A stretch of DNA of 64,000 bases, from assembly GCA_045807125.1 (NCBI GenBank), contig JBJMHZ010000052.1:124001-188000 (forward strand). The letters are read 5' to 3'. Positions 24,067 to 31,378 of this stretch are shown here, in pieces. Each line of letters starts with the position of its first letter. Position 1 is the stretch's first letter. The notes beneath the pieces are model-generated. The model searched no databases, was not told the origin of the DNA, and was given only the letters and a program-made list of their open reading frames with translations. The position numbers and the translations under genes were made by a program. This stretch comes from JBJMHZ01 sp045807125 (GTDB lineage: Bacteria > Actinomycetota > Actinomycetes > JAWWOL01).

Positions 24067-24878
24067 GTGGGCGTGACCTCGTACTCGTAGCGGTAGTCGT
24101 CGACCAGCGGCGGCGCGGCGTCGGCCTGGGCAAGGCCGGTCGCCTCGACCGCCTCGGAGTGGGCGCCGCAGCCGTGGTCGGCGGTCACGACCCGCCCGTC
24201 GTCGGTCGCGTACTCGTTGCCGCAGGCCCCGAAGGCCCGGCCGAGCGCGCCGGCGAGCGGCAGGTAGAAGCCGCAGGTGCCGCAGGCGCCGGGCGCCTGC
24301 TTCGCGATCGGCGCCTCTGGACCACCCGGGCCGTCCGACCACCGGTCGGCGGCCTCGACCCGCCCCTCGAGGGACAGCACGCGCGGCCGGCCGAGCCCCA
24401 GCTCGAGCACCACCTCGGCGACGCCGGGGTCGTCGAGGTCGTCGTCGGGGCCGGCGTAGGACGGCACCAGCCGCAGGTCGTCAGGGGGCGCGGGCAGCAA
24501 GTCGCCCGGCCCCACGTCGCCATGGCGAATTCGCTCCGTCCACGGCACCCAGCCGGGCGCGAGCACGGCGTCCGGCCCCGGCAGCAGGGCCACCTCGTCG
24601 ACGGTCGCGTCGGTGCCGTCCGGGGCGCGGGTGATGGTCACCGACCAGCGCCAGCCGGGGTACCCGGGGTGGGTGGAGGCGAACAGGTGCTCGGCGAGCG
24701 GCGCGCCGTCCAGCTCGCCGGCCGGCTCGCAGCCGACGGGCTCCCCGACGTCGTCGCCGCCGGCCTCCACCGCGGCGGCCCGCGCGAGCTCGACCGCCGC
24801 AGCCAGCAGCGGGTCCACCCCGACCGGGGCCGGCACGGACGGCTCGCTCGACTGGGTCACGGGACAAGTGTCGCGCAT
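24063..24878 (-). CDS. DUF3027 family protein
   Basis: This 271-residue protein of the actinobacterial DUF3027 family has the conserved GYPGWRWSVTITRAPDGTDA, then VDEVALLPGPDAVLAPGWVP, followed by four C-terminal cysteine motifs (CGTCGFY, GACGNEY, CGAHSE) that may bind zinc. Function is not known. It is upstream of and coupled to the sacsin-like ATPase. The start is taken at ATG 24878; GTG 24860 is an alternative. It is divergent from the MFS-mqnB-mqnD operon, a widespread actinobacterial neighbourhood. Confidence 0.85.
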   Translation of the reverse strand: MRDTCPVTQSSEPSVPAPVGVDPLLAAAVELARAAAVEAGGDDVGEPVGCEPAGELDGAPLAEHLFASTHPGYPGWRWSVTITRAPDGTDATVDEVALLPGPDAVLAPGWVPWTERIRHGDVGPGDLLPAPPDDLRLVPSYAGPDDDLDDPGVAEVVLELGLGRPRVLSLEGRVEAADRWSDGPGGPEAPIAKQAPGACGTCGFYLPLAGALGRAFGACGNEYATDDGRVVTADHGCGAHSEAVEATGLAQADAAPPLVDDYRYEYEVTPT

Positions 24879-24923
24879 CGGCCGTACGGTATCGACACTG
24901 GACGGGGTGAGGAGCCGTTGGAC

Positions 24924-26273
24924 GTGACGCAGCGCGCGGGCGGGCTCGCGCGCGGGACCGGTGGCCTGGTGCGTCGCGGCTGGCGGCGGATGCGGGCGGC
25001 GACGCACGCCGAGGGCGCCGGCGAGAGCGGGCTCGCACCGCTCGTCGAGCTGCACGGCGTGCACAGCGCCGGCGACGCGCTGTTCACCGTCGCGCTCGCC
25101 GGCATCCTGTTCTTCGAGCCCACCGACCCCAACGCGGCGAAGAGCCGGGTCGCCTCCTACCTGCTGCTGACGATCGCGCCGTTCGCGCTGCTGTCCCCAG
25201 TGATCGGGCCGGTGCTGGACCGGTTCAGGCACGGCCGGCGCTACGCGATGGCCGCCACGCTCATCGGCCGGGCCTGGCTGGCGTACGTCGCCGTCGACGC
25301 GATCGGCAAGCACGACGTCGGCCTCGCCCTGTATCCCGCCGCGTTCGGCGTGCTGGTGCTGAGCAAGGCCTACAACGTCGCTCGAAGCGCGGCGACCCCG
25401 CGGCTGCTGCCCGAGCGGATGACCCTCGTCAGCGCCAACGCCCGGCAATCGCTGGCCGGGCTGATCACCGCGGCGATCGCCGGCCTCGTCGGCGGCGGGG
25501 TCAGCCACTGGTCCGGGACCAGGTGGGGGCTGCGGATCGCGGTGCTGACCTACGTCGTCGCCGCGATCCTGGCGTTCCGGCTGCCGAGGAACGTCGACTC
25601 GGCGGCCGGCGAGCGGCGGCTCGAGCGGGCCGGCGGCAGCGCGTGGCGGCGGGCGCTGCTCCCGGGGCGGCTCGTGCCGTCGGTGCGGATCGCGCTGCGC
25701 GCGCAGGGGGCGCTGCGCGCGCTGGCCGGCTTCCTCACGCTCTACCTGGCCTTCCTCATCCGCACCGGCCACCTGCACGGGATGCGCCAGGGGCTCGCGC
25801 TCTCGCTGCTGGTGACCGCCGCCGCGGCTGGCGGCCTGATCGGGACGGCGCTCGGGGCGCGGCTGCCCTACCGCTCGCCCGAGTCGATCGTCGTCATCGT
25901 CCTGGTCGCGGCGACCGGCGTCTGCATCGCCACGGCGGTGCTGTTCGGCGTCGTGAGCGCGCTCGTCATGGCGTTCGTCGGCAACTTCGCGCAGACGGTC
26001 GGCAAGCTGGCCCTGGACTCGATCGTGCAGCGCGACGTCGACGAGGCGGTGCGGACGTCGACCTTCGCGCGCTCGGAGACCGTCAACCAGCTGGGCTGGG
26101 TGATCGGAGGGGCGATCGGCATCGCGCTGCCCCTGGGCGGCACGTGGGGCTTCGCGATCGCGACGGTCTGGCTCGTCGCCGCCCTCGTCGTCACGGTGCG
26201 CGACCTGCGCCGCCAGCGCCGTACGAGCGGCCGCGCCGGCCTGGCTCTCGCCGATGCCGGCCAGGTCGCGTGA
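24924..26273 (+). CDS. MFS transporter
   Basis: This 449-residue major facilitator has an N-terminal cytoplasmic extension of about 45 residues and 12 helices. The first half contains LHGVHSAGDALFTVALAGIL and IGPVLDRFRHGRRYAMA. It is a conserved neighbour of DUF3027 and futalosine-pathway genes in actinobacteria; the substrate is unknown. GTG at 24924 lies 9 nt after GAGGAG; TTG at 24918 is also possible. The stop overlaps the mqnB start (GTGA), so it belongs to that operon. Confidence 0.82.
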   Translation: MTQRAGGLARGTGGLVRRGWRRMRAATHAEGAGESGLAPLVELHGVHSAGDALFTVALAGILFFEPTDPNAAKSRVASYLLLTIAPFALLSPVIGPVLDRFRHGRRYAMAATLIGRAWLAYVAVDAIGKHDVGLALYPAAFGVLVLSKAYNVARSAATPRLLPERMTLVSANARQSLAGLITAAIAGLVGGGVSHWSGTRWGLRIAVLTYVVAAILAFRLPRNVDSAAGERRLERAGGSAWRRALLPGRLVPSVRIALRAQGALRALAGFLTLYLAFLIRTGHLHGMRQGLALSLLVTAAAAGGLIGTALGARLPYRSPESIVVIVLVAATGVCIATAVLFGVVSALVMAFVGNFAQTVGKLALDSIVQRDVDEAVRTSTFARSETVNQLGWVIGGAIGIALPLGGTWGFAIATVWLVAALVVTVRDLRRQRRTSGRAGLALADAGQVA

Positions 26274-26971
26274 GCGCCGGCCTGCTCGCGGTCACGGCGG
26301 TCGATGCCGAGCTGGCCGCCGTCGTGCGCGACCTGGGCCCGGCCGGCCCGTGCCGGGTCGGGCCGTACGACGGCGTCGCGCTGCGCACGGCTGCTGGTGA
26401 GCTGGTCGTGGTGGCCGGTGGCGTCGGCATGGCGGCCGCGGCGGCGGCGGCCGCCACCGGGCTCGCGCTCCTGCCCGGCTGCGCGGCGGTGCTCTGCCTC
26501 GGCATCGCGGGTGGCTTCGACGGCCGGGCCGCGCCGGGCGACGTCGTGGTGGCCACCGAGATGGTCGGCGCCGACCTCGGCGCATGGTCGCCTGCCTCGC
26601 CCGAGTCGCCTGGGGGCTTCCTCACCCTCGCCGAGCTGGTGCTCGGCGAGACGGTGCTGCCCGCCGGGCCGGGCGCCGCCGCGCTCGCCGCCCGCGCCGG
26701 CGGGGTGGCCGGGCCGATCCTCACCGTCGCGGCGGTCACCGGCAGCGACGAGCGGGCCGGCGAGCTGGCCCGCCGGTGGGGCGCCTGCGCGGAGGCGATG
26801 GAAGGCTTCGGCGTCGCCGTGGCCGCCCGCCCGTACGGCCGGCCCGTCTACGAGGTGCGGGCGATCAGCAACGCCTGCGGCCGGCGGGACCGCGCCGCCT
26901 GGGACGTCCCCGGGGCCCTCGACGCGTTGTCGCGGGCGTCCGCCCGGCTCTTCGCCGAGGAGCTTTCGTGA
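26270..26971 (+). CDS. mqnB: Futalosine hydrolase
   Basis: This 233-residue nucleosidase of the MTAN/purine phosphorylase fold shows LCLGIAGGFDGRAAPGDVVV (phosphate/ribose loop), CAEAMEGFGVAVAAR (the Glu-Met-Glu ribose-binding motif) and the catalytic Asp region SNACGRRDRAAWDV. It releases hypoxanthine from futalosine (or adenine from aminofutalosine) to give dehypoxanthine futalosine in the futalosine route to menaquinone. GTG overlaps the MFS stop, and its own stop overlaps the mqnD start. Next-gene identity strongly supports this call over general MTA nucleosidase. Confidence 0.93.
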   Translation: MSAGLLAVTAVDAELAAVVRDLGPAGPCRVGPYDGVALRTAAGELVVVAGGVGMAAAAAAAATGLALLPGCAAVLCLGIAGGFDGRAAPGDVVVATEMVGADLGAWSPASPESPGGFLTLAELVLGETVLPAGPGAAALAARAGGVAGPILTVAAVTGSDERAGELARRWGACAEAMEGFGVAVAARPYGRPVYEVRAISNACGRRDRAAWDVPGALDALSRASARLFAEELS

Positions 26972-27789
26972 CCCTCTCGCTGACCTACTCGCCGTGCCCC
27001 AACGACACGTTCGTCTTCCACGCCTGGGCGCACGGGCTGCTGCCCGGCGCGCCCGACGTACGGGTGCGCTACCACGACGTCGACGTCACCAACGGCATGG
27101 CGGAGCGCGGCGACGGCGACGTGCTCAAGGTGTCGTACGCGGCGCTGCCGTACGTCCTCGACCGCTACGCCCTGCTGCCCTGCGGCGGGGCGCTCGGCCG
27201 GGGCTGCGGGCCGCTCGTGCTGACGGCCGGGCGCACGACCCTCGAGGGCGCGACGGTCGCCGTCCCGGGCGAGCGCACCACCGCCTACCTGCTGCTGCGC
27301 CTTTGGGCCGAGGGTCGCGGCGCCGAGCGGATCGAGGTCATGCCGTTCGCCGACATCATGCCGGCCGTGCGCGACGGCAAGGTCGACGCGGGCCTGGTCA
27401 TCCACGAGGCACGCTTCACCTACCCGTCGTACGGGCTCGCCTGCCTCGCCGATCTCGGGGAGTGGTGGGAGGCGAGCACCGGCCTGGCCATCCCGCTCGG
27501 CGCCATCGTCGCCCGCCGCGAGCTCGACCTCGCCGCGATCGCCGCGGCCACCCGCTGCTCGGTCGAGCGCGCGTGGGCCGACCCCGACGCACCGGCCGGC
27601 TACGTCGCCGCGCACGCGCAGGAGATGGACCCCGACGTGCAGCGCCAGCACATCGCGCTGTACGTCAACCGGTTCACCCGCGAGCTAGGCGACGAGGGCT
27701 ACGCGGCGGTCGAGGGCCTGCTCGGCCGGGCCGCCGGGGCCGGGCTGGTCCCGCCCGTCGACCCGGCGCTGCTGCGCCTGCCCGCCTGA
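26968..27789 (+). CDS. mqnD: 1,4-dihydroxy-6-naphthoate synthase
   Basis: This 273-residue periplasmic-binding-protein-fold enzyme converts cyclic dehypoxanthine futalosine to 1,4-dihydroxy-6-naphthoate for menaquinone. It opens with the family signature LTYSPCPNDTFVFHAW and holds GPLVLT, VPGERTTAYLLLRLW and GLVIHEARFTYPSYGL. GTG start at 26968 overlaps the mqnB stop (GTGA). With mqnB it shows that this organism makes menaquinone by the futalosine pathway; mqnA, mqnC and mqnE must lie elsewhere. Confidence 0.95.
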   Translation: MTLSLTYSPCPNDTFVFHAWAHGLLPGAPDVRVRYHDVDVTNGMAERGDGDVLKVSYAALPYVLDRYALLPCGGALGRGCGPLVLTAGRTTLEGATVAVPGERTTAYLLLRLWAEGRGAERIEVMPFADIMPAVRDGKVDAGLVIHEARFTYPSYGLACLADLGEWWEASTGLAIPLGAIVARRELDLAAIAAATRCSVERAWADPDAPAGYVAAHAQEMDPDVQRQHIALYVNRFTRELGDEGYAAVEGLLGRAAGAGLVPPVDPALLRLPA

Positions 27790-27816
27790 GCCGGCCCGCG
27801 CGCGAGGGTTGCCGGA

Positions 27817-28203
27817 TCAGGCCTCGAGCTCGGCGGCGACCGCCCGGACGATCTCGGCGATCTTCTTCGACGCCTTGCGGTCGGGGTAGCGGCCATGGCG
27901 CAGGTCGCGCTGCACCTGCGACTCCAGGACCTTGACCATGTCGTCGATCATGCCGTGCAGCTCGTCCGGCGGGCGCCGCTTCGCGGCGACGACGCTCGGC
28001 AGCGGGTCGAGGACGCGGACGTTCAGCGCCTGGTCGCCGCGCTTGCCCTGGGCGATGCCGAACTCGACGCGCTGGCCGCCCTTCAGCGCGGTCACGCCGC
28101 TCGGCAGGGCGCCCTGGCGCACGAAGACGTCGCCGCCCTCGTCACTGGCGATGAAGCCGAAACCCTTGTCGACGTCGTACCACTTCACCTTGCCGGTCGG
28201 CAC
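27817..28203 (-). CDS. Cold-shock-domain protein with C-terminal extension
   Basis: This 128-residue protein has residues 1-65 as a cold-shock domain with the RNP1-like KGFGFIASD and RNP2-like VFVRQGAL motifs. A roughly 60-residue extension, common to the long CspA-like proteins of actinobacteria, contains PPDELHGMIDDMVKVLESQV. It probably binds single-stranded RNA or DNA. The GTG at 28203 follows GAGG and starts exactly at the domain. It converges on the mqnD gene. Confidence 0.9.
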   Translation of the reverse strand: MPTGKVKWYDVDKGFGFIASDEGGDVFVRQGALPSGVTALKGGQRVEFGIAQGKRGDQALNVRVLDPLPSVVAAKRRPPDELHGMIDDMVKVLESQVQRDLRHGRYPDRKASKKIAEIVRAVAAELEA

Positions 28204-28323
28204 TGCTGACCTCGCCTGCGTCGGCTCACTCGTCGGTAGGTAGCGCTTCAAGGCTAGCGTGCGCGCGGCGCGGGGCACCGATCACGGGGCGGCCGTCGTG
28301 ATCGAAGGGGCCCGCGCGGCGAG

Positions 28324-29763
28324 TCAGCGGTAGAGCTCCGGGTCGGGGAGCCGCTCGTTCATCGACCCGGTGCGGAAGCCGCGCGGGTCCAGCTCGACCT
28401 CGGCGAAGCCCTGCACGGCGCCCAGCACCTCCGGCCGGGCGGCGACCGCGGCCACCAGCTCGCGATCGACCTCGACCCGCGCGACGTCGCCGAGGTCGCG
28501 CACTCGGACGTTCTGCACCGGGATGCCGGCGGCCGACAGCGCGCCCCGAAGCGCCAGCTCGGCACCGTCGATGCGGGCCAGCCGCCGCGGCGTGATCGCG
28601 ACGCCGTACGCGACCCGGCTCGACAGGCAGGCCGCGGCCGGCTTGTCCCACGTCGGCAGGCCCCAGGCCCGGCTGGCGGCCCGTACCTGCCGCTTGGTCA
28701 GGCCGGCGTCGAGGAGCGGCGTCGCGGCGCCGCGCTCGGCGGCCGCCTTGATGCCGGGCCGGAAGCCGGCGACCGCGTCGTCGGCATTGGTGCCGGTGGC
28801 GACCGCGGCGAGACCGGCCTCGCGCGCCAGCGGGCCGAGCACGTCGAGCAGCTCGGCCTTGCAGAAGTAGCACCGGTCGCCGGCGTTGGCCCGGTAGCCC
28901 TCCCGCTCGATCTCCCGCGTCGGCACCGCGATGTGCCGGACCCCGAGCGAGCCGGCGAGCTGCTCGGCACCGGCCAGCTCGGTGGAGGCGAGGCTGCCGC
29001 TCACCGCCGTCGCGGCGAGGACGCGGTCCGCGCCGAGCGCCCGGACGGCGGCCGCGAGCAGGAAGGCGGAGTCGGCGCCACCGGACAGCGCGACGCAGAC
29101 GGTGCCGAGCGAGCGCAGCTGCCCCTCGAGGGCGGCGAGCCGCTCGGGCAGCGTGCGGTGGTCGTCCAGCCAGGCCGGGAACTCGGCGAGCGAGCCGAGC
29201 ACCACGTCGGCGCCGGCGGCCCGCAGCCGGTCGGCCGGCACCGGCCCGGTGGCGACGGCCACGGCGGTCGCACCGGCCGCCCGCGCGCCCTCGACGTCGC
29301 CGAGGTGGTCGCCGACGAACGCGGTGGCGCCGTGCTCGGCCAGCGCCTCGCCCTTGCCGGTTCCCCAGCGCAGGCCGACGACGGCGTCGGCGGAGAGGCC
29401 GGCCGCGTCGAGGCAGGCCTCGGCCAGCGCCGGGGCCTTGGCGGTGACGACGACCACCCGGCCGCCGGCGGCGCGCACGGCCGCGAGCGACTCGGCCGCG
29501 CCGGGCAGCGGGACCGTCCCCGTCCGGCAGGTGGTGGCGTAGATCTCGCGGTAGCCGCTGACGGCCGCCGCCACCTCCCAGGCCGGGAACCAGCGGGCGA
29601 TCTCGCGCTCGAGCGGCGGCCCCAGCCGCGCGACCGCCGCGTCGGCGTCGATCGGCGTGCCGGTGCGCTCGGAGAGCCGGAGGTACGCCTCGCGCACGCC
29701 GGCCCGCGAGTCGACGAGGGTCATGTCGAGGTCGAAGCCGACCGTCAGCGGGTGATGAGGCAC
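28324..29763 (-). CDS. larE: HAD hydrolase - LarE sulfur transferase fusion
   Basis: One 479-residue polypeptide carries two enzymes. Residues 1-200 form a HAD-superfamily phosphatase (DxDxT motif at 11-15, VVTAKAP, FVGDHLGDVEGA). Residues 205-479 form LarE: PP-loop SGGADS at 227-232, RCYFCKAELL with C298 and C301, and KPAAACLSSR with C379. C379 aligns with the sulfur-donating cysteine of lactobacillar LarE; the three cysteines together resemble the iron-sulfur-type LarE. LarE thiolates the pyridinium precursor of the nickel-pincer cofactor. No internal start codon separates the halves. larB and larC are not in the window. Confidence 0.88.
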   Translation of the reverse strand: MPHHPLTVGFDLDMTLVDSRAGVREAYLRLSERTGTPIDADAAVARLGPPLEREIARWFPAWEVAAAVSGYREIYATTCRTGTVPLPGAAESLAAVRAAGGRVVVVTAKAPALAEACLDAAGLSADAVVGLRWGTGKGEALAEHGATAFVGDHLGDVEGARAAGATAVAVATGPVPADRLRAAGADVVLGSLAEFPAWLDDHRTLPERLAALEGQLRSLGTVCVALSGGADSAFLLAAAVRALGADRVLAATAVSGSLASTELAGAEQLAGSLGVRHIAVPTREIEREGYRANAGDRCYFCKAELLDVLGPLAREAGLAAVATGTNADDAVAGFRPGIKAAAERGAATPLLDAGLTKRQVRAASRAWGLPTWDKPAAACLSSRVAYGVAITPRRLARIDGAELALRGALSAAGIPVQNVRVRDLGDVARVEVDRELVAAVAARPEVLGAVQGFAEVELDPRGFRTGSMNERLPDPELYR

Positions 29764-29843
29764 CCGACGAGCGTACGTGGCCAGGCGGCGATCGACCGGC
29801 CAAGTCCCCGCACCGTCCCCGCCGCGTCCCTATGCTCTGAGCC

Positions 29844-30284
29844 GTGACCAACGCGCGAACCGCCGCCACGCACGACTTCGTCATGCGGCGCGGCTGGCGG
29901 GCGCTGCTGACCTGGTTCCCGATCGCGTGGCTCGTCGCCGTGATGATCGCGCTCATCAGCGCCGGTGGTACGGCGTTCCTGCTGTGGGCGTTCTTCCTCG
30001 CCTACGGGGTCGCGTTCGTCGTGCTCTCGCGGTTCCAGGTCCTCACCGTGCGGGTGCGCGACGAGGGCCTGATCGAGTTCGTCTCGCCGGCCCGGGTCAC
30101 CCCCATCTACTTCGACGATCTGGTGGAGGTGGCGCCCGCGCCGGGGCCGTTCCAGCGCCGCTTCGCCACCCGCTTCAAGAGCCACCACAAGCGCATCACC
30201 GTGCTGTCGGGCATGTACGGGAACTTCGACGCGCTGGTCGCCGAGGTCGAGCGGCGCACCCACGCCCGCATCGTCCGCTACTAG
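29844..30284 (+). CDS. Membrane protein with two helices and PH-like tail
   Basis: This 146-residue protein has helix 1 at about 22-42 (LTWFPIAWLVAVMIALISA), helix 2 at about 44-64 (TAFLLWAFFLAYGVAFVVL), then a cytoplasmic domain of strands with VRVRDEGLIEFVSPARVTPI and a final amphipathic helix. This layout resembles bacterial PH-domain membrane proteins, but similarity is only structural by eye. GTG start at 29844. The stop shares CTAG with the convergent zinc-ribbon gene. Confidence 0.7.
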   Translation: MTNARTAATHDFVMRRGWRALLTWFPIAWLVAVMIALISAGGTAFLLWAFFLAYGVAFVVLSRFQVLTVRVRDEGLIEFVSPARVTPIYFDDLVEVAPAPGPFQRRFATRFKSHHKRITVLSGMYGNFDALVAEVERRTHARIVRY

Positions 30285-30448
30285 GTCGGCTCCGTCGGCT
30301 CCGTCGGCTCCTGGCCCAGCTGCGCCCCGCAGGCGGGGCAGGAGTCGCCGGACTCGACGAGCCGCCCGCACGCCGCGCACACCCGGTCGAGCCAGCAGGC
30401 CGGGTCGCCGCCCTGCTCGTCGGCCTCGTCGGCGTACGGGTCGCTCAT
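30281..30448 (-). CDS. Small zinc-ribbon protein
   Basis: This 55-residue acidic protein has two CxxC knuckles, VCAACGRLVESGDSCPACGA, forming a zinc ribbon at residues 24-42, and a PTEPTEPT tail. ATG at 30448 has AGGAG upstream and overlaps the stop codon of a 14-codon upstream ORF. The stop codon shares CTAG with the convergent membrane-protein gene. It probably binds nucleic acid or a protein partner; function unknown. Confidence 0.8.
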   Translation of the reverse strand: MSDPYADEADEQGGDPACWLDRVCAACGRLVESGDSCPACGAQLGQEPTEPTEPT

Positions 30449-30489
30449 GCGCGCTCCTGCTGCGTCGGGGTGACGGGCACTGCGGTCAT
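30445..30489 (-). CDS. 14-codon coupling ORF
   Basis: ATG at 30489 overlaps the methyltransferase stop (ATGA), and its TGA at 30447-30445 overlaps the zinc-ribbon ATG (ATGA). It encodes MTAVPVTPTQQERA. It is likely a translational relay between the two genes rather than a functional peptide. The ribosome site of the zinc-ribbon gene lies within it. Confidence 0.5.
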   Translation of the reverse strand: MTAVPVTPTQQERA

Positions 30490-31295
30490 CGTCGCCCCGG
30501 ACGGCGGCCGATGGCCAGCAGGTGCGCGGAGGCGCCGAGCATCGACGGCTCGGACTCCACCATGGCCGTGAGCTCGAGCAGCACGTCCCGCTCGGCCTCG
30601 ACGCGCAGCAGCGCGGCCACGCCGGGCAGCCAGCCGCCCGGGCCCTCCACCGCCAGCACGTCGATGCCGGTGAGCCCGGCGTCGGCCAGCTCGCCCGGCA
30701 GCTCCTGCGGCCGGTGGAAGTACGCGGTGGTGAACCACCCCTCGATGCGGCCGGGGTTGCGGTGCATCCCGTCGGAGAGGTCGGCGCGCACCATCGTGGC
30801 CGCCGCGGGCTCGCCGAGCATCCGGCGGTAGGTCATGTCCAGCATGCTGGCGAACCGCGAGATCGCCGCCGCCACGACGAGGCCGCCCGGCACCACGACG
30901 CGCGCAGCCTCGCGCAGGGCGCCCACCCGGTCAGCGCGCGCCGGCAGGTGGTAGAGCGGGCCGAGCAGCAGCACCGCGTCGTACGCGGCGTCGGGCTCGG
31001 CCAGGGCGCGCGCGTCGCCGAGCGAGGCCTCGAACGTCCCGTGCGCCCGTGCCTGCTCGACATGCAGCGGCACCGGGTCGACGAGGCGGACGGCGTAGCC
31101 GCGCCCGGCCAGCCACGCCGCGTACGTGCCGGGGCCGCCGCCCACGTCGAGCACCCGGGCGGGCGCCGGCGGCAGCAGCCGCTCGAGCAGCGCCTCCGTG
31201 CGCAGCCGCTCCAGCGACGGCTCGTCGGTGAGCCGGCCACGCTCATCGCCCCGGTCGTAGTGCGCGAGGACGTCCGGGTCGAGGTCGCGGGTCAT
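30486..31295 (-). CDS. Class I SAM-dependent methyltransferase
   Basis: This 269-residue Rossmann methyltransferase has motif I VLDVGGGPGTYAAWLAGRGY, motif II acidic end VRLVDPVPLHVEQAR, a GDARAL adenine pocket and motif IV YDAVLLLGPLYHLP. The GPLYHL motif is common in small-molecule methyltransferases of the UbiE/BioC type. The substrate is unknown. ATG at 31295. It leads an operon with a 14-codon ORF and a zinc-ribbon protein. Confidence 0.9.
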   Translation of the reverse strand: MTRDLDPDVLAHYDRGDERGRLTDEPSLERLRTEALLERLLPPAPARVLDVGGGPGTYAAWLAGRGYAVRLVDPVPLHVEQARAHGTFEASLGDARALAEPDAAYDAVLLLGPLYHLPARADRVGALREAARVVVPGGLVVAAAISRFASMLDMTYRRMLGEPAAATMVRADLSDGMHRNPGRIEGWFTTAYFHRPQELPGELADAGLTGIDVLAVEGPGGWLPGVAALLRVEAERDVLLELTAMVESEPSMLGASAHLLAIGRRPGRR

Positions 31296-31378
31296 GGCCG
31301 AACGGTAGCCATCGCCGCCGCGGGCCGGTCAGCCGGTCGCCGAGGTTAGGTCCGGCTTGCCCGTGGGAGAAGCAACCC

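Noticed and set aside
20824..24090. A 1088-codon open frame on the plus strand
   Set aside because: It is antisense to the sacsin-like ATPase; composition is Arg/Gly/Pro/Gln with no domains, as expected from high-GC shadow frames.
30445..30489. The 14-codon ORF as a bioactive peptide
   Set aside because: There is no signal, leader or cysteine content. Position at two ATGA overlaps is better explained by translational coupling.
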